Both the position numbers and the translations under genes were made by a program. Source: Clostridia bacterium (lineage in GTDB: Bacteria > Bacillota > Clostridia > Oscillospirales > CAG-272). Taken from it: a DNA stretch of 37,729 nucleotides. Below the pieces are notes generated by a model. It searched no databases. It was given only the letters and a program-made list of their open reading frames with translations, and was not told the DNA's origin. Positions 33,364 through 37,729 of the stretch are shown here, piece by piece; the first letter of the stretch is position 1, and each line of letters opens with the position of its first letter. The stretch is from NCBI GenBank assembly GCA_017518975.1, contig JAFWTH010000108.1:1-37729 (forward strand). Reading direction: 5' to 3'.

Positions 33364-33903
33364 TCAGTTTGCGAAAGGAGCGCCCATGAGGGTGAGCAGT
33401 TCTCTTGCTTCCTCGTCGGTCAGCGCGGTGGTGACGAAGCAAATGTCCATACCGCGGACCTTGTCGACCTTTTCATACTCGATCTCGGGGAATATGAGCT
33501 GCTCTTTGAGTCCGAGGGCATAGTTTCCTCTGCCGTCGAACGCCTCGGGGTTGATACCTTTGAAGTCACGGACGCGCGGGAGAGCGAAGTTGAAGAGTTT
33601 GTCGATAAACTCATACATACGCTCGCCGCGGAGAGTGACCTTCGCGCCGATCTTCATGCCCTGACGGAGTTTGAAGTTCGCAACGGACTTCTTCGCGTAC
33701 GTGGGCACGGCCTTCTGGCCGGAGATCTTGGTGAGGTCCTCGATAACGGAATCGATGACCTTCGTGTTTTCCCTTGCTTCACCCGCGCCGACGTTGATGA
33801 CGACTTTGTCGATCTTCGGGATCTGCATCACGCTTTTGTACTCGAACTTCTTCATGAGGGCGGGAGCAACCTCGGTTTTATACAGTTCCGAAAGTCTTGA
33901 CAT
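33364..33903 (-). CDS. rplE: 50S ribosomal protein L5
   Basis: L5 binds 5S rRNA and contacts the P-site tRNA. The 179 residues include the N-terminal [16 protein letters not shown], the VINVGAGEA segment, and the conserved C-terminal [26 protein letters not shown] lies upstream. It follows rplX by 15 nt. Confidence 0.98.
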   Translation of the reverse strand: MSRLSELYKTEVAPALMKKFEYKSVMQIPKIDKVVINVGAGEARENTKVIDSVIEDLTKISGQKAVPTYAKKSVANFKLRQGMKIGAKVTLRGERMYEFIDKLFNFALPRVRDFKGINPEAFDGRGNYALGLKEQLIFPEIEYEKVDKVRGMDICFVTTALTDEEARELLTLMGAPFAN

Positions 33904-33918
33904 TGCTCTTACCTCCTA

Positions 33919-34245
33919 TCAAAGCTCGGCTCCGCACTTAGCGCAGGTGCGGACTTTTTTCTTCTTGCCGTTTTTCTCCACAAACTTGTGGGCGACTCTG
34001 GTCGCCTTCTTGCAGGACGGGCAGAGGATCTGGACCTTGGACGCGTACATCGCGCCCTCGACCTCGACTATACCGCCGTTCTCCTGCGGAGGTCTCGGCT
34101 TGACGTGTTTCTTAACGATCCCGACGCCCTGAACGATGACCTTTCCCTCTTTCGGGGAAACCTCAAGAACCTTACCGGTCTTGCCGCGGTCATCACCGGA
34201 GACGACTATGACGGTATCGTCTTTTTTGACGTGCACTTTATTCAT
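33919..34245 (-). CDS. rplX: 50S ribosomal protein L24
   Basis: L24 starts assembly of the large subunit. The KOW motif is visible in KKDDTVIVVSGDDRGKTGKV (about 7-26) within these 108 residues. The C-terminal part has CPSC and CAKC pairs, a likely zinc site found in many Gram-positive L24 proteins. GGAGGGG precedes the ATG. Confidence 0.97.
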   Translation of the reverse strand: MNKVHVKKDDTVIVVSGDDRGKTGKVLEVSPKEGKVIVQGVGIVKKHVKPRPPQENGGIVEVEGAMYASKVQILCPSCKKATRVAHKFVEKNGKKKKVRTCAKCGAEL

Positions 34246-34261
34246 TTTGTCCCCTCCGATC

Positions 34262-34630
34262 TCAAAGTACTTCAGGTGCGAGGGAAAGGATCTTCGTGTA
34301 TTCGTGTTCGCGGAGTTCGCGAGCCACAGGGCCGAAGATACGGGTCCCTCTCGGGTTCTTGTCGTCGCCGATTATGACGGCCGCGTTCTCATCAAATTTG
34401 ATGTACGAACCGTCGGGACGGCGAAGACCTTTAACGCTTCTGACTATCACCGCTTTGACAACGTCGCCTTTCTTCACGACGCCGCCGGGTGAGGCCTTTT
34501 TGACGGTGCAGACAACGACGTCGCCGATGTTGCCGTACCGTCTTCCGGTGCCGCCGAGCACTCGGATGCACATAAGCTCCTTAGCGCCCGTGTTGTCGGC
34601 TACCTTCATATATGATTGCTGCTGAATCAT
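34262..34630 (-). CDS. rplN: 50S ribosomal protein L14
   Basis: L14 lies at the subunit interface, in the bridge region. The 122 residues start [17 protein letters not shown] and show [14 protein letters not shown] and [15 protein letters not shown] chose ATG 34630 with GGGAGG upstream; a longer frame reading into the leader is not supported. A 106-nt gap before it holds an 8-bp stem with a G-T pair but no gene. Confidence 0.97.
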   Translation of the reverse strand: MIQQQSYMKVADNTGAKELMCIRVLGGTGRRYGNIGDVVVCTVKKASPGGVVKKGDVVKAVIVRSVKGLRRPDGSYIKFDENAAVIIGDDKNPRGTRIFGPVARELREHEYTKILSLAPEVL

Positions 34631-34736
34631 TTTAAAGACATCCTCCCTTGGATTTTTTTGCGGGACCACGATTTTGCGCGGTCCTCTGTCTCCCCGCAGC
34701 GGTCTCCCGCTCGGGAAGGTGGTTTAGGCGCTAAGA

Positions 34737-34997
34737 TTATTTCGCTTTCTCAATGATCCTCACGAGTCTCCATCTCTTCGTCTTGGAGAGCGGTCTGGTC
34801 TCCATGACTTCGACCTTATCACCGATACGGCATTCGCCGTTTTCGTCGTGAGCGTGGATCTTGGAGGTGCGTTTGATGATCTTACCGTACGTGGGGTGCT
34901 TAACGTTGTCCTCGATGGCGACGACGATCGTCTTTTCCATCTTATCGCTGACAACCTTGCCCACTCTGGTTTTTCTCAGATTACGTGTATTTTCCAT
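34737..34997 (-). CDS. rpsQ: 30S ribosomal protein S17
   Basis: S17 is a primary binder of the 5' domain of 16S rRNA. The 86-residue OB-fold protein shows [20 protein letters not shown] and the loop [19 protein letters not shown], typical of bacterial S17. GAGGGGG precedes the ATG, 14 nt after rpmC. Confidence 0.97.
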   Translation of the reverse strand: MENTRNLRKTRVGKVVSDKMEKTIVVAIEDNVKHPTYGKIIKRTSKIHAHDENGECRIGDKVEVMETRPLSKTKRWRLVRIIEKAK

Positions 34998-35011
34998 CTT
35001 TTATATCCCCC

Positions 35012-35200
35012 TCACGCGTTCTTCTCGCTGATGATGGTCATGACCCTTGCGATTTCTTTCTTGGTGTCGGAAATCTTGTGGGGATTGTCAAGCTGGTTGA
35101 TGGCGTGCTGAAAACGAAGGTTGAAGAGTTCTCCCTTGAGATCCTTCAGCATCGCTTCGAGCTCCGCGCCCGTTTTATTTCTGAGTTCTGACGTTCTCAC
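35012..35200 (-). CDS. rpmC: 50S ribosomal protein L29
   Basis: L29 sits near the tunnel exit, where targeting factors and chaperones bind. These 62 residues form a helical hairpin with [17 protein letters not shown] in the middle. The start is GTG, with GGAGGG inside the end of rplP; the two genes are 3 nt apart. Confidence 0.96.
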   Translation of the reverse strand: MRTSELRNKTGAELEAMLKDLKGELFNLRFQHAINQLDNPHKISDTKKEIARVMTIISEKNA

Positions 35201-35203
35201 AGC

Positions 35204-35635
35204 TTATCCCTCCACTTCTTTCTCAAGCATCTCACGAGTGACGAAGCGGCACTTGATGGGGAGCTTGTGCATAGCGAGACGCATTGCCTCGCGCGCAATA
35301 TCCTCAGTGACTCCGTCCATCTCGAAGAGAACTCTGCCGGGTTTGACGACGGCGACCCAGTATTCGGGCGCGCCTTTACCGGAACCCATTCGGGTTTCAA
35401 GCGGCTTCTTCGTCACGGGCTTATCGGGGAATATTTTGATCCAGACCTGACCGCCGCGGCGGATGTATCTCGTCATGGCGACACGGGCCGCCTCGATCTG
35501 ATTCGCCGTGATCCAGGCGGGTTCGGACGCTACGAGACCGTAACTTCCGTACGCAAGCTTATTGCCACGGGTGGCAACGCCCTTCATGCGTCCTCTCTGA
35601 ACCCTTCTGAATTTTACTCTTTTAGGCATTAACAT
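35204..35635 (-). CDS. rplP: 50S ribosomal protein L16
   Basis: L16 helps shape the A site of the large subunit. The 143 residues begin [19 protein letters not shown] and include the [18 protein letters not shown] region and [17 protein letters not shown]. The start overlaps the end of rpsC by 14 nt, and AAGGAGG inside rpsC serves as its ribosome binding site. Confidence 0.98.
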   Translation of the reverse strand: MLMPKRVKFRRVQRGRMKGVATRGNKLAYGSYGLVASEPAWITANQIEAARVAMTRYIRRGGQVWIKIFPDKPVTKKPLETRMGSGKGAPEYWVAVVKPGRVLFEMDGVTEDIAREAMRLAMHKLPIKCRFVTREMLEKEVEG

Positions 35636-36569
35636 CGGTCACGCCTCCTTCCTTGGGTGCGTCGGCCGCGGGAGCTTCCTCACGGGGAGCGCGGGGAGCC
35701 TTGGGGGCTTCTTTTCTGAAACCGGGGTCTCTGAAGCCTCTGCCCTCTTTGCGCTCGAAGCCGCCGTCGCGTCCTCTGCCGTCGCGCCTGCCGCCGTCTC
35801 TGCGGTCGCCGCCTCTGCGGTCGCCGTCGCGGCGGTCTCTGCGGTCACCGCCCCTGCGGTCTCCGTCACGACGGTCTCTGCGGTCGCCCGGTCTTCTGCC
35901 GCGTCTGTCGTCGCGACGCTCGCCGGTACGTGCAACTTCGGAGAGAACTTCGCCGTTGTAGATCCAAACTTTGACGCCGATCTTTCCATAGGTGGTGTCG
36001 GCTTCCCAGAATCCGTAGTCGATGTCCGCGCGAAGCGTCTGCAGCGGGATGGTACCCTCGTGATAGTGCTCGCTGCGAGCGATATCGGCGCCGCCGAGTC
36101 GCCCGGAGACCGCTATCTTGATACCCTTCGCACCCATACGCATGGTGCGGCCGATCGCCTGCTTCATAGCGCGGCGGAACGCGATACGTCTCTCGAGCTG
36201 AGAGGCGATCGACTCCGCGACGAGCTGTGCGCAAAGGTCGATGTGCTTTACTTCAACCACGTTTACCGATACGGGAACTCCCATCCTCTTTTCGAGGTCG
36301 AGTCTGAGAGCGTCGATCTCTGTGCCGCCGCGTCCGATAACGATACCCGGCTTAGCGCAGTGAATGAATACTCTTGCACGGCCCGTGTTATCCCTTTCGA
36401 TCTCGATTCTCGGGATACCCGCCGCGAAAAGCTTCTTTTTAAGATATTCTCTGATGTTGTAGTCAGCCACGAGGATGTCGCCGAACTTCTCATCGGATGC
36501 GAACCATCTGGAATCCCAGTTTTTGATTACGCCGACTCTGAGGCCGTGCGGATTAACTTTCTGTCCCAC
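35622..36569 (-). CDS. rpsC: 30S ribosomal protein S3 with long Arg/Gly/Asp-rich tail
   Basis: S3 lines the mRNA entry tunnel. Residues 1-215 are a normal S3: [20 protein letters not shown], the KH-domain GXXG as GRGG in IGRGGTEID, and the C-terminal domain up to [14 protein letters not shown]. About 100 further residues form a low-complexity tail with DRRGG and DRRDRRDGD units repeated, then Pro/Ala/Glu-rich sequence. Most S3 proteins end near residue 220-240, so this is unusually long. The start is GTG with GAGGAGG upstream. Confidence 0.97.
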   Translation of the reverse strand: MGQKVNPHGLRVGVIKNWDSRWFASDEKFGDILVADYNIREYLKKKLFAAGIPRIEIERDNTGRARVFIHCAKPGIVIGRGGTEIDALRLDLEKRMGVPVSVNVVEVKHIDLCAQLVAESIASQLERRIAFRRAMKQAIGRTMRMGAKGIKIAVSGRLGGADIARSEHYHEGTIPLQTLRADIDYGFWEADTTYGKIGVKVWIYNGEVLSEVARTGERRDDRRGRRPGDRRDRRDGDRRGGDRRDRRDGDRRGGDRRDGGRRDGRGRDGGFERKEGRGFRDPGFRKEAPKAPRAPREEAPAADAPKEGGVTDVNA

Positions 36570-36583
36570 TTTCGACTACCTCC

Positions 36584-36919
36584 TCACTGTTTTTCCGTAA
36601 CCGCGACGGTTACGTGGCTGGTTCTCTTAAGGATACGGTCCGCCGACCCTTTGCCTCTCGGCATGATCCTCTTGAGAGTCGGGCCCGCTCCGACGTAGCA
36701 CTCGGAAACGTACAGGCTCTCGGGATCCATGCTGAAGTTGTGTTCGGCGTCAGCCGCGACCTTACGGAGAAGTTTCAGCACGTGTTCGCTTGCGGCTTTC
36801 GGCGTATTCCTGAGAATACCGATCGCCTCAGCGTAACTCTTGCCTCTGATCAGGTCGAGAACGACTTTGACCTTACGAGGGGAGATGCGGATGTATTTCT
36901 GCGTTGCTCTTGCTTCCAT
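36584..36919 (-). CDS. rplV: 50S ribosomal protein L22
   Basis: L22 extends a hairpin into the peptide exit tunnel. The 111 residues include KYIRISPRKVKVVLDLIRG, the tunnel loop GPTLKRIMPRGKGSADRILKR at the C-terminal side, and VTVAVTE at the end. GGGAGG precedes the ATG, 21 nt after rpsS. Confidence 0.98.
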   Translation of the reverse strand: MEARATQKYIRISPRKVKVVLDLIRGKSYAEAIGILRNTPKAASEHVLKLLRKVAADAEHNFSMDPESLYVSECYVGAGPTLKRIMPRGKGSADRILKRTSHVTVAVTEKQ

Positions 36920-36940
36920 TGCTGTTCCTCCCTCTCCTCA

Positions 36941-37222
36941 TTACTTACCGTTGTTGGAGGTCTTCGATCCCGCGTGACCCTTGAAGGTCCTTGTGGGAGC
37001 GAACTCGCCCAACTTATGACCGACCATATCCTCGGTGATGTACACCGGGATGTGACGTCTGCCGTCGTGGACGGCGATCGTGTGGCCGATGAATTCCGGG
37101 AAAATCGTAGAGGCTCTTGACCATGTCTTGAGCACCTTTTTGTCGCCCTTTTCATTCATAGCGGTGATTCTCGCGAAGAGCTTCTCCTCTACAAAAGGGG
37201 CTTTTTTCAAGCTTCTGCTCAT
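36941..37222 (-). CDS. rpsS: 30S ribosomal protein S19
   Basis: S19 works with S13 in the head of the small subunit. In these 93 residues [32 protein letters not shown] and [16 protein letters not shown] are diagnostic. AGGAGG precedes the ATG. It follows rplB by 13 nt. Confidence 0.98.
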   Translation of the reverse strand: MSRSLKKAPFVEEKLFARITAMNEKGDKKVLKTWSRASTIFPEFIGHTIAVHDGRRHIPVYITEDMVGHKLGEFAPTRTFKGHAGSKTSNNGK

Positions 37223-37235
37223 TTATGCTGCCTCC

Positions 37236-37729
37236 TTACCTGTCGTTTCTGCGTTTGACGATGAACTTGTCGGTCCTTGCCTTCTTGTCTCTCGTCTTAT
37301 AACCGAGAGCCGGCTTGCCCCAAGGGGTCACAGGGCCCGGACGACCGACAGGGCTTTTGCCCTCGCCGCCGCCGTGCGGGTGATCGCAGGGGTTCATGAC
37401 CGAACCGCGTACCGTGGGACGAACGCCCATGTGGCGGCGTCTTCCGGCTTTACCGATCTTGACGGTATCGTGCTCGACGTTGGAGATCTGACCGATCGTA
37501 GCGCGGCATCCGATGCGGATGTAACGAACTTCTCCGGAGGGGAGTCTGACCTGAGCCATCTCGCCTTCCTTAGCCATCAGCTGCGCCTGAACGCCCGCAG
37601 ACCGTACGAGCTGTCCGCCCTTGCCGGGGGTAAGCTCGATGTTGTTGATGAACGTACCGACGGGGATGCTTGCAAGCGGCAGGGTATTGCCGGGCTTGAT
37701 ATCGGAATCCGCGCCGGAGGAGATCACCA
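37236..37729 (-). CDS. rplB: 50S ribosomal protein L2, C-terminal part (cut by window edge)
   Basis: L2 is needed for subunit association and peptidyl transfer. The visible C-terminal segment of about 164 residues runs from the [17 protein letters not shown] region through GGQLVRSAG and [10 protein letters not shown] to the highly conserved [17 protein letters not shown], whose histidine lies near the catalytic centre. The N-terminal part lies beyond position 37729; the methionine near the edge is internal. It belongs to the S10 part of the superoperon, whose promoter is outside the window. Confidence 0.97.
   Translation of the reverse strand, partial: VISSGADSDIKPGNTLPLASIPVGTFINNIELTPGKGGQLVRSAGVQAQLMAKEGEMAQVRLPSGEVRYIRIGCRATIGQISNVEHDTVKIGKAGRRRHMGVRPTVRGSVMNPCDHPHGGGEGKSPVGRPGPVTPWGKPALGYKTRDKKARTDKFIVKRRNDR

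Overview
The window looks like a chromosomal segment of a Gram-positive bacterium of the Bacillota, most likely class Clostridia and perhaps a gut lineage. The evidence is a Clostridia-style S10-spc-alpha ribosomal cluster (including map, a KOW-domain gene and infA between adk and rpmJ), a zinc-ribbon type S14, strong AGGAGG ribosome binding sites, frequent TTG/GTG starts, and many Rho-independent terminators. A more exact placement is not possible from the sequence alone.

Left part (1-15.6 kb): a leader with tandem hairpins, then a membrane-anchored SGNH-NodB fusion enzyme under a consensus promoter. Next comes a dead IS200/IS605 transposase fragment, followed on the minus strand by pepD - ACT protein - DUF711 protein. 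Divergently from this run ispD-ispF (isoprenoid precursors), rpe, mgtE, a small zinc-ribbon protein and a cytoplasmic-looking beta-helix protein. A tRNA-Gln(TTG) gene follows, whose 3' end is repeated 233 bp further on, then typA and thrH.

Middle part (15.6-21.0 kb): an AT-richer cassette bounded by a 61-bp imperfect direct repeat of the thrH 3' end. It holds a minus-strand operon (HTH regulator, zinc-ribbon membrane protein, atypical Ser/Thr kinase), a densely paired RNA of about 170 nt with a perfect promoter and its own terminator, and two plus-strand lipoproteins, the second with an SH3b domain and Cys/His repeats. An 18-bp palindrome covers the regulator's promoter. This looks like an uncharacterised mobile or recently acquired surface-signalling islet.

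Right part (21.0-37.7 kb): a TRAM-less MiaB/RimO-like methylthiotransferase preceded by a second structured, terminator-bearing RNA on the minus strand, a GH27 alpha-galactosidase, an intergenic repeat, and then the ribosomal superoperon on the minus strand from rplB (cut by the window edge) through secY, adk, map and infA to rpoA and rplQ. Its S3 protein carries an unusual Arg/Gly/Asp-rich tail of about 100 residues. The main candidates for something new are the thrH-flanked cassette and the two structured RNAs.
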